From NCBI GenBank assembly GCA_003116975.1, contig BGKB01000023.1, forward strand, positions 124,001 through 188,000: 64,000 bases of DNA, in the 5' to 3' direction. How positions within the stretch are numbered: the stretch's first letter is position 1; each line of letters opens with the position of its first letter. The DNA comes from Aurantiochytrium sp. KH105. Lineage: Eukaryota > Sar > Bigyra > Thraustochytrida > Thraustochytriidae. The notes under the pieces were generated by a model. The model worked only from the letters and a program-made list of their open reading frames with translations. It ran no database searches and had not been told where the DNA came from. This document shows, in pieces, positions 9,061 to 18,668 of the stretch. A program made the translations under genes and the position numbers.

Positions 9061-10017
9061 ATGCTGAGCCGCTCGGTGGCGACGTGCGCGAGGCCGAGTC
9101 TAGCCCGTGGCCTGGCCTCGGGCCGTGCCCTGGCCTCGAGTCGAGGGCTGGCCTCGGGCCGCGACCCGCTCGTTCACGCCACGGCGGTAGTGGAGGATGG
9201 TGCTCATGTGGGTCCAGGTTGCTCGGTAGGCGCCTTCGCCGTGGTCGAGGCCGGCGTCCGTCTCGAGGAGGGCGTGCAAGTAAAGCCGCATGCTGTCGTG
9301 ACAGGGGACACGATGGTGGGCCCTGGGAGCGAGATTCACTCCTTTGCTGTGGTCGGTGGACCGCCTCAAGATCGCAAGCACGATCCATCTCTCGGGCCGT
9401 CCAAGCTGCGCCTTGGCGCGAACTGCGTTGTGCGCGAATTTGTCACCGTCAATGGCGGTACAGCCCTAGGCGGGGGGCTGACAGCCATCGGAGACAATTG
9501 TTTACTCCTCGCCAATTCTCACGTCGGCCATGATTGCATTCTCGCGCGCGGCGTCGTCGTGTCCAACTTGGTCCAGCTTGCAGGCCATGTCCATGTGGGT
9601 GCCTTTGCCACGCTTGGAGGCGCCTGCACCGTACGCCAACATGTCAACATTGGCCGTCTGGCCATGATTGGCGGGGCCAGCGCCGTGGACCGTCATGTCG
9701 CACCCTTTGTTCTTGCCCTTGGGAATCGTGCCCGACTTCGAGGACTCAATCTCGTAGGCTTGCGACGTCAAAAGACGGCGTCGACCGAGATCGCAGCGCT
9801 TCGAGAGGCCACAAACCTCATTTTCGGCGTGGGCAATGATAAAGACGCCGGCACCATGGACGCGCGCGCAGCGACGAGTCTCGAGCTCTTCCCTAACAGC
9901 CTTCTTGTTCGAGAGTTGGTGGGTTTTGTTCGCGGAGAAAATGACGTGTCGAGTGATTGCGTCGCAGAGTGGGATCTGAGGAGACTTCGTATCGGTCATC
10001 TTATGCCAGATCGGTAG
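9061..10017 (+). CDS. lpxA: UDP-N-acetylglucosamine acyltransferase LpxA, mitochondrion-targeted
   Basis: LpxA transfers a hydroxyacyl chain from acyl-carrier protein to UDP-GlcNAc, the first step of lipid A synthesis. The 318-residue protein has an Arg/Ala/Ser-rich N-terminus without acidic residues (MLSRSVATCARPSLARGLAS), a likely mitochondrial presequence. A left-handed beta-helix of hexapeptide repeats follows. GGPPQDRKHD and REFVTVNGGT match the bacterial substrate-binding regions, and NSHVGHDC carries the catalytic His of the family (the second His). LAGHVHVGAFATLGG continues the helix, and a C-terminal helical region follows. Bacterial LpxA is about 262 residues; the excess is the presequence. 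A second ATG 42 bp upstream is not in frame-supported context: the upstream codon at 9019 opens with a charged, non-presequence stretch. Plants have a similar mitochondrial pathway. No other lpx gene is in the window. Confidence 0.88.
   Translation: MLSRSVATCARPSLARGLASGRALASSRGLASGRDPLVHATAVVEDGAHVGPGCSVGAFAVVEAGVRLEEGVQVKPHAVVTGDTMVGPGSEIHSFAVVGGPPQDRKHDPSLGPSKLRLGANCVVREFVTVNGGTALGGGLTAIGDNCLLLANSHVGHDCILARGVVVSNLVQLAGHVHVGAFATLGGACTVRQHVNIGRLAMIGGASAVDRHVAPFVLALGNRARLRGLNLVGLRRQKTASTEIAALREATNLIFGVGNDKDAGTMDARAATSLELFPNSLLVRELVGFVRGENDVSSDCVAEWDLRRLRIGHLMPDR
9103..9172 (+). repeat. GGCCTCG-type internal repeats in the LpxA presequence
   Basis: Three imperfect copies of a 20-bp-scale unit containing TGGCCTCGGGCC/TGGCCTCGAG give the repeated peptide RGLASGRALASSRGLASGR. 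This looks like slippage expansion that lengthened the targeting peptide without a stop. Confidence 0.55.
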
Positions 10018-10427
10018 CGCGTGGGCGCGCAGGCCGCAAAAGAACATCTTTGTGTCATGTTAGTTTCTTCTGTATTCCCAGTCCAAGAATTTGATGAACG
10101 TAATTTTAGTCGAATCGGACTAGATTTGACTTTTATACTTGCGCGCGGCGAGGGCGTGTGGCAAGAGCTTAATGGAAAGGCAAGATAGGCCTAGTACGAT
10201 GATTATCAAGAGTCGAGCTATTCTAATCCTCCAAAGATCATGAAAGCGCCATGCCATATTCATGACAAGGCATGACATTAGATGGCATGCATGCATACAG
10301 ACATGACCTTCACTTTCACCAGCTTATTTTTCTTCTTTTCTTTTTGTTTGTTTACTTTAGTAGTACTAGAAAGTTGCATCTTCTTGTTGTCGTTGTTGTT
10401 ATGCTTTGATGTGATAGCGGCGGCTCG
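10018..10427. other. Convergent 3' region between lpxA and RPA32
   Basis: This 410-bp AT-rich stretch lies between convergent stop codons, with CATGACA/GCATGC-like short repeats at about 10249-10305 and a pyrimidine-rich tract near 10328-10350. No gene is seen. Confidence 0.45.
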
Positions 10428-11375
10428 TTAGCCCTCTCCAGTCGACTTGTAGTGGTTGTCGTCAATGGTCGAATACAGATGGCCTTCGTTGGTCAGACCG
10501 TGAATGGCTTCCATGATTTGCTGCAAGGTAACAGCGGAACCCTGCTGATTCATGATCCCCAGAACCTCCTCAGGGGTATAGCCTTCCTCGAGTTCTGCTG
10601 CTTCGGGCGCGTTGAAAATGCGCAAGGCTTTGGAAGCAAGGTCGCCATCCGCACCACCCTGGTTGACATTCGCACTTGTGAGTGCCTGCGCCGGATTTAC
10701 GCCGGGCTGATCGTAGCCCGAGTTCATGGTACTCGAGGTCGGCATCGCAGGTTGCTGTGAAGCGCGCAGGTCCGCGTTCACGGGTCCCTGCGTGACCTGA
10801 AGGTGCGCCATCATGGCCTCGAGGAAATGGTGCGTCATGATGTTCTGGTCGTCGATAGGACGCACCGCAAAACAGCTCAGGTTCCTCTTGCCATTGAATG
10901 TACGCAGAGTGCCATAGACCATGACCATGGAGCCGAGAGGGAAGTCTGGGATCTCTTCTTCATCGTTCTGGAGCCACTTTTGCACAGTAAAGTTGCCGGT
11001 CGAGTCTTCGATTTCTAGCTCAAAGCTGGCTGACTTCTTGTTCGTGTTCATGATTTTTCCCACGCACGAGACTTTCTGCACGAGTCGTCCATCAATCATA
11101 AAGCCAGCCTCTGGCTGTTCGTTAGCCTCGATCATCTGCCGGATCGTCACTGGCACCATGTATTCCACCTTGGTGCGCTTCGAGGTCGGGGATCCTTGGC
11201 TGTTCCCGTTCCCGTCGTTCATGAAGCCGCCGCCGTTTGCAGCGCCGCCGTCGCCGAAGCCGCCATACGCATCGTAGCCGCCACCGCCACCGCCGCCGCC
11301 GTAGCCGCCAGCGTCGCCGTAGTCGCCGCCCCCTCCGTAACCTCCGGCATCACCGTAGTCGCCATAGCCGCTCAT
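10428..11375 (-). CDS. RPA2: Replication protein A 32-kDa subunit (RPA2)
   Basis: RPA32 is the middle subunit of the trimeric single-stranded DNA-binding complex used in replication, repair and checkpoint signalling. The 315-residue product starts at the ATG of MSGYGDYGDAGGYGG. Residues 1-55 are Gly/Tyr-rich with Asp, as in RPA32 N-termini that are phosphorylated after damage. An OB fold at about 75-180 follows, with IRQMIEANEQ, GKIMNTNKKSASFELEIEDS and VMVYGTLRTFNGKRNLSCF. The last 65 residues form the winged-helix protein-binding domain (EVLGIMNQQGSAVTLQQIME). Length is close to the human 270 plus a longer Gly-rich tail. It is divergently paired with the CBS-TPR gene. The glycine tract is coded by GCC/TCC repeats prone to slippage. 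Confidence 0.92.
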   Translation of the reverse strand: MSGYGDYGDAGGYGGGGDYGDAGGYGGGGGGGGYDAYGGFGDGGAANGGGFMNDGNGNSQGSPTSKRTKVEYMVPVTIRQMIEANEQPEAGFMIDGRLVQKVSCVGKIMNTNKKSASFELEIEDSTGNFTVQKWLQNDEEEIPDFPLGSMVMVYGTLRTFNGKRNLSCFAVRPIDDQNIMTHHFLEAMMAHLQVTQGPVNADLRASQQPAMPTSSTMNSGYDQPGVNPAQALTSANVNQGGADGDLASKALRIFNAPEAAELEEGYTPEEVLGIMNQQGSAVTLQQIMEAIHGLTNEGHLYSTIDDNHYKSTGEG

Positions 11376-12199
11376 GGTGCTCGTCTCTGCCGCGACTTTC
11401 TTTGTACACGCACAAGACGTGCGCGCGCGGTGCGTGCGTGGGTTTTCACTCGCCGTTCGCCCGCCGCCCGACAAGAGTTGACGGACGTCGCGATGTCGCG
11501 GATGGCGGACCCGATCCTCGCGTCAAACCCGGCGCCGAAGCCGCGCTGCGAAGGCCGCACGCGCGCGAAAATGCGCGGCACTTTCCGGCCGCTCTGCCCC
11601 CGCTCCCGCGTGCGCGCCCCGCTCGCAGCCGTCTCCGCGCGCGCCCGCTCGCCGCTCGCTCGTCCGCAGCGCGCTCTGTTTCGATTCTGCCTCGCTCGCG
11701 CCGAGTCCGCGCGGTCGTTAGGCGAAGAGGCCTATCGGGCGGTTTATTACCCGTTAGACCCGGGGTTACGAATACCGCCGTTTCGAAACGCCCGATTCCG
11801 CTGCGCGCGCGACGAGACCCACGACCCGAAACCGCAAGAGTTTGCAAGCAAGCAAAGCGAGCAAGCGATCGCGTGCGTGCAGGCCCGATTGACTCAGAGG
11901 CAGACCGAGAAGACAAGCGCAGCCGGCGCGCGCGACGTGGACGAGGCCGTGCGGCGGACGGCCCGTCTCGAGGCCAGGCGTGGTGCGCGCACGTGCGAGT
12001 CTTGCCTGGAGAAACGCGAACTTGGGGACTCGTCGAGACTCGTGCACTTATTCGATCGATCCGAGCTTGAGCTCGGCGAGCGAGCCCTACGACCACGACG
12101 AGACTCTGTGCTCGACAGGGCTCTTCTTGCTAGCAGCTCGAAAAGAAGAAGGGAAAACGTATCACGAAAGGAAAGCGTCATTGGGTGCGGCGAGGCAAG
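11376..12199. promoter_or_regulatory. Divergent promoter region between RPA2 and the CBS-TPR gene
   Basis: This 824-bp GC-rich region has multiple CG-rich runs and GCGCGC blocks. Several long frames cross it on both strands, but the peptides are Arg/Ala/Ser-rich and lack domain features, as expected from composition. It must hold both promoters. No TATA box is evident. Confidence 0.45.
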
Positions 12200-14836
12200 A
12201 TGGGCGCTCGATCCAGCAGACCAAGAGAGACCATGATGGGGAGGAGAAGCGAGAGCACGACCGGGCTGACCCACGAGGACAAAGACAGAGACAGCGACGG
12301 AGACGAGGAGAACGAATCGCTCTTGGCCAAGAACCGTAACAATGTCCTGCGAACGGGCTCATTGTCGCGCATGGGCAAGAAGCTACTCAACAAGAAGAAA
12401 ACCAAGGCCGACAAGGCTGAAGCAGACACAGAAGCGCGTCTTGACGCAGCGCTCGACGTGTTGTCCCATCCTCGCATTCGCGCAAAGAGTCTTGTAAGTG
12501 CTGCCGTTGTGGTGGTTGCCCAAGATAATGACTTTGTGGGGCTATCCGCTGTCGATGCTGCCGAGCGACTTCGAGTACAGCGTCAGAGCTGTGTCATTGT
12601 GCTCAATGCGGACCGCACGGTACGCGGTATCGTCACCGAGCAGGACCTTGTACGCAAGGTCGCGGCGCAAAAGGGTCCCGCACCAGAGGATCTAGCCGCG
12701 ATCATGACACATGATCCGGTTTCTCTCGACGTGGACGGCGACCGTCTCAGCGAGTACTTTGAGCGTTCACTAGAGCTCATGGCCCGCCAGAACTTTCGAC
12801 ACGTGCCGCTTGTTGATTGCGCGTCATGCAGCTACGTGGGGTGCGTCGATATTGTCGGCGCCATCGCTTCAGGCAAAGCGTCTGGCCTGGCACATACCCT
12901 TTCATTTCCCGCGGGTAAACTCGTGCGAGTGCTTGGGGCAGTCCGCTCAGAGGTGCTTGCCGCCGGGAACTTGCAAAGCGACTCTGCTGGTCCAGAGGCT
13001 ATCGACCAGATTTCTGCTGATACATGCGTTTATGACGCTGCAGCTTGCATGCGTACACAACGCTTGACCAGTCTCTTGGTTGTGGATAACCAGGGCAAAT
13101 CTCTGCTTGGCATTCTGACCGAGTCTGATATTGTGCGAAAAGTGCTTGCTCGTAACGCAGATGCAGCGACAATGCAAGTGTCACAAATCATGACTCGACA
13201 CCCCATGACGGCGCGTGCCGACATCAACCCGTATGAGGGCTTGCGCACAATGATTGAGCGCGGCTTCCGCCATCTTCCCGTGCAAAACGATGCAGGTCAG
13301 GTCGTCACGACACTTGACATTCTCACGCTGGTGAAAATTAGTTTTAAGGCGCACCACCAACCACAAGGCCATTCCGACGACCGAGGAAACGACAAGGTCA
13401 AAGACTCCTCGGAGACGTTGGGACAAACCGCTAGCGATGGAGTCAATTCATTCGCCCTGGCTGGAGAAAAAGAACAAGAAGTATGCCTCGAGAACGGGAA
13501 GCAAAAACAAGAAGAAGAAGAAGAAGAAGAAGAAAAGGAGGAGACGCATGTGCATGGCTTGGTGAGTGACGCTGCCATGTCGGAAAGGAACATCTGGAAT
13601 CAGGTTCTCTCATCGAACCTTCCGGCCGACCACTCTTCACCCTTTGGTGATGCGGCTGATGACACACTTAGTCTTGATCAGAGCTCTTGCGCAGACCAAA
13701 ACGCAGTCGACGTCTCCTTCACAGACCCTGTGGAAGTTGTCGACGATAACGAACTCACCGATGTCAGCACGCTCATCTCGCCGCGCAGTGAAACGTCAGA
13801 AGCAACAGCTTCTCCCAGTCAACAACGTGAGCCCTCTTCTCCTCTTTGGGGCGATGAAGCGGAGGAAACAACAAAAGAAGACAAGGAAAAGCAGAGTGTG
13901 GAATCTGCGTCTGCGCCTGCACCTGTGACTGCGCAGCGGGCGCTTCCTCGCCGCGAAAAGGAAGCCATCGAGTTTGTTCTGGCCAGCAAGTTTGCAGAGG
14001 CTATCACCTGCTTAGACGCGGCGATCAAAGAGGAAGCCGAAGCAGATGACGTGATGCTGGCGCGTCTGTATACGCGTCGCGGGCATATTAAGTCCTGCAC
14101 AGGGGATCTTCAGGGCGCTTTTGCAGACCTTGAAAAGGGTCTCGAGTATGCTGAATCCTGCCAATCTACTGCTCTCGCTGGCGAGGCTGCGAGTGGACTG
14201 TGCGAGATTCTCATTGAGACTGGACGTTACGAGGCAGCTGCGACGCGTCTCTCGTCAGGTGTCTTGCAGCCCACGCAAGAGCAAGAATGCCAAAGTCAGT
14301 TGCTACGGGAAATGCAAAAGTTCAAGGATCTTGGTAAGGACCTTTTCGGAGCCAAAGACTTTTCCGGCGCTGTGGTCGCGTATACAAGCGCGCTTCGTGC
14401 TCTGCAGAGCTTCCAGGGCCTGCAAAAGGCCAAGACAGACGCGGAACAGAATCATGCTCGCACGCTCGCAATTCTGCACAGCAACAGGGCTGCGTGCTAC
14501 CAGAGTCTCCGAGACTTTCGATATGCTATGCAAGACGCCAAAGCTGCCATCGCTGCGGATGAAGCGTATGGAAAGGGATGGACACGATTATGCGCGTGTC
14601 GGGCCGAGAAGGCACAGTGGAAATCATGTCTTGAGGAGGCTCGCCGCGGCGTCACGTTGCTGGCTGACTGCGACCCCTCGGCGACGCAACAGCTGCGCGG
14701 AATCATCCAGCGCGCCGAGGCCGAATTGCAAAAGGAAAGGATGGTTAAATTAGACGCCATCAAGTCGCTTGGCCAAGTACTCAGCGCTGCAGGTCTTCAA
14801 GAAAGCTCAAAGGTTGTGAGCACCGACACAAACTAG
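12200..14836 (+). CDS. Four-CBS-domain protein with C-terminal TPRs and potential N-myristoylation site
   Basis: The protein has 878 residues. I chose the ATG of MGARSSRPRE because G2 and S6 fit the N-myristoylation consensus (M-G-x3-S); an upstream in-frame codon is not ATG. Residues 111-224 and 268-381 form two Bateman pairs (four CBS motifs), with VRGIVTEQDLVRKV and LLGILTESDIVRKV as the clearest repeats and IMTHDPVSL and IMTRHPMTA as linker motifs. A Gln/Glu run (about 434-448) and an acidic Ser-rich linker follow. The C-terminus (about 587-867) has TPR-like helical pairs, including FKDLGKDLFGAKDFSGAVVA and LHSNRAACYQSLRDF. CBS pairs generally bind adenine nucleotides, and TPRs bind protein partners. 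No kinase or channel domain is present. Function is unknown, perhaps an energy-sensing membrane adaptor. Confidence 0.85.
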   Translation: MGARSSRPRETMMGRRSESTTGLTHEDKDRDSDGDEENESLLAKNRNNVLRTGSLSRMGKKLLNKKKTKADKAEADTEARLDAALDVLSHPRIRAKSLVSAAVVVVAQDNDFVGLSAVDAAERLRVQRQSCVIVLNADRTVRGIVTEQDLVRKVAAQKGPAPEDLAAIMTHDPVSLDVDGDRLSEYFERSLELMARQNFRHVPLVDCASCSYVGCVDIVGAIASGKASGLAHTLSFPAGKLVRVLGAVRSEVLAAGNLQSDSAGPEAIDQISADTCVYDAAACMRTQRLTSLLVVDNQGKSLLGILTESDIVRKVLARNADAATMQVSQIMTRHPMTARADINPYEGLRTMIERGFRHLPVQNDAGQVVTTLDILTLVKISFKAHHQPQGHSDDRGNDKVKDSSETLGQTASDGVNSFALAGEKEQEVCLENGKQKQEEEEEEEEKEETHVHGLVSDAAMSERNIWNQVLSSNLPADHSSPFGDAADDTLSLDQSSCADQNAVDVSFTDPVEVVDDNELTDVSTLISPRSETSEATASPSQQREPSSPLWGDEAEETTKEDKEKQSVESASAPAPVTAQRALPRREKEAIEFVLASKFAEAITCLDAAIKEEAEADDVMLARLYTRRGHIKSCTGDLQGAFADLEKGLEYAESCQSTALAGEAASGLCEILIETGRYEAAATRLSSGVLQPTQEQECQSQLLREMQKFKDLGKDLFGAKDFSGAVVAYTSALRALQSFQGLQKAKTDAEQNHARTLAILHSNRAACYQSLRDFRYAMQDAKAAIAADEAYGKGWTRLCACRAEKAQWKSCLEEARRGVTLLADCDPSATQQLRGIIQRAEAELQKERMVKLDAIKSLGQVLSAAGLQESSKVVSTDTN

Positions 14837-15125
14837 ATGCCGTAATCTGTTTAATCTTTCTTTTTTCTTCTTGTTTTCCTGCGAAACACCATCACAGATG
14901 AGCAGAAAGCTCACTTGGATGAGAGTTGATTTTAAAAATTAAACTGAGAAGGAAAGAGGAAACAAACTAGGTCGACTTCAGTTCAAAGCAGCAGCATGCA
15001 GCCTTCCAGCCTTGAAACAAAGCAAGCCTTTTGCCCAGCCTCTACATGTTGAAAGATGGGCGTGACAGACGGGCACGACTTCTCTTTTTTGCGGAGGAAC
15101 TCTTGACGGCACTGCTTCTCTCTCA

Positions 15126-17598
15126 TTATGTGCTGAGCGGCAGCGATGAAAAATCTTCTGGGACGGCCATCGGTGTTTGCAGGGCGAGTGATGCAGCATC
15201 CATGGCAAAAGAGATGTGAAAAGCCATGTTTTCCTCGAGCTCGGCTCGGATTCCTCTCTTGGTGCTTTGGCGAGCAAGAAGGCTCCACGCCAGCGACCCC
15301 GCAAAGGTGTCTCCAGCGCCGTTGCTGGACTTGATCATGTCGATGGCAACGTGGCGCGCAGGGTGCGTGACTTCGTGGACCTCGCCGTCCGGGTCGCAGC
15401 GCACTTCCAAGAGGCCGTCTTCGCCCAGGGTGACGAGGACAAACTTTGGTGGGCCACCGGGCGTATGCATGCTCTGCGCGACAAGACGCGCATCCTCTTG
15501 AATAGAGCCACCTGCGTAGCGCTTGTCACCTGCGATCTCTTCGGCGAGAGCCGTGACCTCATCACGGTTGGGGGTGATGATGGTGAGTTTGTTGAGTACC
15601 GGGATGGCTCGTGTTCCTTTGGTCATGGATACAGTCTCAAAGAGAACTGGGATCTGGCGGAGCTCTGCTCGTTCACAAAGACGTTCGATGAGACCTGGGG
15701 GCATGTTTGCATCAATGACGAAAAAGTCATACTTGTCAAATTGTGCGTCCGGCTGAAAGGACGAAAGGTGGTCAAAAACGTCCATGTCGGCAATGGACAC
15801 TAAAAGATCACCCGAAGCATCAGCAATGCTGCAGTACGTCGAAGTGGCGTCTTCGCTAAAGGCTTGGACCATGGACGTATCGATGTCGCACTCTGCGCAG
15901 TGTTCCAGGATGCTCCGACCGCGGTTGTCTTGCCCGATGGCTGTCATGAGCCCTGTGTGGAGCACGTCGCCGGAAGGGTCGCTCGTGTAGCGAGCTTGCT
16001 CAAGGTTGGCGATGCATTCGGCAATGTTGCGCCCGACACCGCCAAACTCTTCCCGGATTTTCCCTGGGTTCGAGGTATGGAAGAAGGGACCTTCGCGCGG
16101 GAAGGCGTGGATGTCAATAGCTGCGCCGCCAACAACGAGCAAGTGCTGTACGCGGCCGCTTGCTTCGTGCTTGCGCGAAGGCATTGAGATGGCTTTGCGT
16201 CGGAGAGAGTTGAGTTTGACGGCAATTTCTGCGCCGATACGCGCGTTGTTTTTCACAAGCGCGACGTTGGCTTCGAGGGATGACCCTTGGGTGACTTCAT
16301 TGAGTCGTTTGAGGAGAAAAGGTGTGAGCGCCTTTCCAGTGATTTTCGCATCAGCGGCCTCTTGAAGGACCTGAGCCAAGGCCTCGTCGTGCACTGCTTG
16401 ATCAAGAGGCTCCGGATTGGGAACAGCAATGAGAGATCCGCTTTGCAACCCGACAACATTGTTGCTGGCATGAATGACAGAGGCGATTTCCTGGGTGTCA
16501 TCAAGGCGGATGGGCGAATCCCAATCCGAGGATGCGGTAAGGAAGGCCGGGAACTTGTCCTGGCCGTAGGTGACGACAGTGACGCCCTGCGTTTCGAGAA
16601 ACTCGAGCGTGCGGCCGATGTCGAGGATCGACTTGACACCTGCGCACACAACGGCCATGTTGGTCTGGCCGAGCTCGACGAGGTCTGCACTTACATCCAG
16701 GGAAGGGTCCTCGCCATCGTACGCGCCGCGATGCACCTGTTCACAATGAAAGACATGGTTAAAGAAAGAGAGCGAGAGAACGAGCGAGCAAGGGGGGGGG
16801 GGGGTTGGGGGGGGGGGGGGGGGGGGTTAGAGAGAACGTCAGCATTCATGGCAGTCCGAATCGGATATGACGTGCATGCAAATCTGCAAAAATGCAAGCA
16901 AGTCGTGGTGCGATGGTAGGATTGGGCTTGATTTTGGGTTGGACGTACGCTTCAAGCGCAGCAGAGGGCAAGAAAGTCAACAAGAGAGAACTTACACCGC
17001 CAATGCCTCCCGTGACAAAGACTTGAACGTTTGCTTGCTTGGCGAGGATCATGGTTGAAGCAACCGTGGTGGCAGCACACTCGCCGAGCGCGATGCTCAC
17101 GGGAAGATCGCGACGTGAGCATTTGCGGACTTGCTCGGGAGGAAGTGTGGCGAGCTTTTCGAGGTCTTCCCGATCCAGGCCGACGCAGGGTACGCCGTCA
17201 ATGACGGCCACTGTAGCTGGAGTTGCGCCATTCTCGTAGACGATGGCCTCGACCTCGAGCGCACACTGAAGGTTTTGGGGGTACGGCATGCCGTGCGCGA
17301 TGATGGTCGACTCGAGCGCCACGACGGGGGTTCCTGCATGAAGAGCCCTTTCGACCTCGGCGCTGAGCTTGATCTCGCCGTTATTCATGTACAGACCGCG
17401 TCGTTGTTGGCGCGGGACACCACCAGGCCTGCTCTGTTGTGCAGCCCCGGACGCGGCGGTTGGGCCGTCCCAGCCGAAGACGGCCAGCGCGGAGGCGGGT
17501 CCGCATGGCGCTGTGCTGCCGGCGGCTCTACCCGCGCCCGCACTCGCGCTTCGCCAGAGCGCGCCGTGAGCCCCAAGCCTAGCGCCCCGCGCGAGCAT
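15126..17598 (-). CDS. Bifunctional pseudouridine-5'-phosphate glycosidase / PfkB pseudouridine kinase
   Basis: The coding exons are 17598..16996 and 16736..15126, giving 737 residues. The second exon opens at GTG (Val), not a start codon: the splice restores TGGIGG-VHRGA, the invariant PsuG motif. The first 65 or so residues (MLARGARLGAHGALWRSASA) are Arg/Ala-rich and look mitochondrial. PsuG (about 66-390) has the ALESTIIAHGMPYPQN signature. It splits pseudouridine 5'-phosphate to uracil and ribose 5-phosphate. From about residue 400 a PfkB-family kinase follows (LLVVGGAAIDIHAFPREG at its start, SSNGAGDTFAGSL with the catalytic Asp near its end). It would phosphorylate pseudouridine first. 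Bacteria encode the two activities as PsuG and PsuK, and fungi fuse them. The gene is convergent with CBS-TPR. Confidence 0.9.
16737..16995 (-). other. Intron of the PsuG-PfkB gene with C-rich tract
   Basis: The donor is GTAAGT (16995 downward) and the acceptor ends ACAG before GTGCATCGC, phase 0. The sense strand carries two long C runs (complement of G at 16792-16804 and 16807-16826) about 55-90 nt upstream of the acceptor, placed like a polypyrimidine tract. The G-rich complement could form a quadruplex on the opposite strand. Confidence 0.88.
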
Positions 17599-18009
17599 TT
17601 CTTTTGTCGTAGGTTTTCTTTCGGATCTGCATCTACGAAAGCCTCGTTTCGTGATTCTTTTTTGTTTTCTTTTGTTTTTCTTTTCTTCTTTTCTCACCAA
17701 GACCGATACTGGAAAAGGTGTATAGTCTTTGGCCTACTCAAGGTTAAATTTGTGACGGTCAACCAGAAGACTACCCAAGGCGTCTGAAGTTACCGTCCTT
17801 TGCCCAAAATAATTCCTGTATTGAATGAATAGTTGTAGAAAAACATGAACTGTTGCAGAAAAGCAGCTAGCTACATTGACCGGTTGATATTGCTTCGAGT
17901 CTCTGTAGTAACAATGCTTGCCCAAGAACACGATGGCAATGTGCGTACGGAAGTAAAACAGCTCGGAATAGAATTCTTTAGTTTCAATTCAGCTTTGGCA
18001 AAGATTATT
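17599..18009. other. Intergenic region between REEP and PsuG-PfkB
   Basis: This 411-bp stretch holds the REEP 3' UTR and the PsuG-PfkB promoter (both minus strand). It has a T/C-rich stretch at 17655-17700 (A/G-rich on the transcribed-gene sense strand). No gene is seen. Confidence 0.45.
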
Positions 18010-18668
18010 TTAACGCGTCTTTTTGCCTTCGTAGGAGTCCTCGTCTTCGTCGTCATCCTCGGCATCGAGCTCATCAAAGTCGTTACCCGATGCAAGACGC
18101 TCCATGGCCTCACCAAAGCGCTTTTCCTGCTGGAGAAACATGGGTAGGATAAAGTTTGAGTACAGATACTGAGCTCCGCGTACGTTGGGGAGAAAAAGCC
18201 AAATGAGGAAGCCAAACTTGAAAGAGTAGTAAAAGGGGAACCAAAAGAGGATGATTCCCGCAAAGGTCTCTACGAGGTTGAAAACGGCATAGACAACCCA
18301 ATACGTGAGCCATTGGGTATCATCATCCTTTTGTTCTGTCTCAATCGCCTTGAACGAGGCATATGCCGGGTAGACGAAGCCGACAAGGTTGCACAAAAGT
18401 CCAGGACCAGCGACGACATACATGATTACGAAGCTGGTGAGGCCGAGCACCGAGGCGATGACAGTTTTGGGGATCATCGTTTTCTCCTCAACCGCTCGCA
18501 GCCATGCTGGAAACGTCAGAACCATGAAACGTGAGAGTGAGACATCGAGCGTGGATGCGCGTGTGGAAGCGAGTGAGTCATCGGGTCAAAGAGTATGGAG
18601 TTCGGTATTGTTCGTGACGTACCAAAATCCTCGAGGTCCCTCTCGAGATCAGCAGTCGCCTCTGACAT
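18010..18668 (-). CDS. REEP/TB2-DP1/HVA22 family ER-shaping membrane protein
   Basis: The coding exons are 18668..18623 and 18506..18010, giving 180 residues. The first 46-nt exon encodes MSEATADLERDLEDF; phase 1 splicing gives ...DLEDF-AWLRAVEEK. The donor is GTACGT and the acceptor TTTCCAG. An unspliced ATG at 18525 would open only with intron-derived residues. Hydrophobic hairpins lie at about residues 28-62 and 85-130 (VIASVLGLTSFVIMYVVAG; WLTYWVVYAVFNLVETFAG; FPFYYSFKFGFLIWLFLP), with the family W-x-Y-W-V and P-x-Y-Y-x-x-K signatures. REEP/HVA22/Yop1 proteins insert as wedges and curve tubular ER. The tail is strongly acidic (DAEDDDEDEDS) and ends KKTR. It is divergent from Naa30. Confidence 0.86.
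18507..18622 (-). other. Intron of the REEP/HVA22 gene
   Basis: This 116-nt GT-AG intron (GTACGT...TTCCAG), phase 1, follows a 46-nt first coding exon. The frame before the acceptor reads into ATG at 18525, which would mislead a start prediction. Confidence 0.82.

Noticed and set aside
11196..12236. 346-codon frame across the RPA2 promoter
   Set aside because: Arg/Ala-rich, overlaps the RPA2 N-terminus and the CBS-TPR start; composition only.
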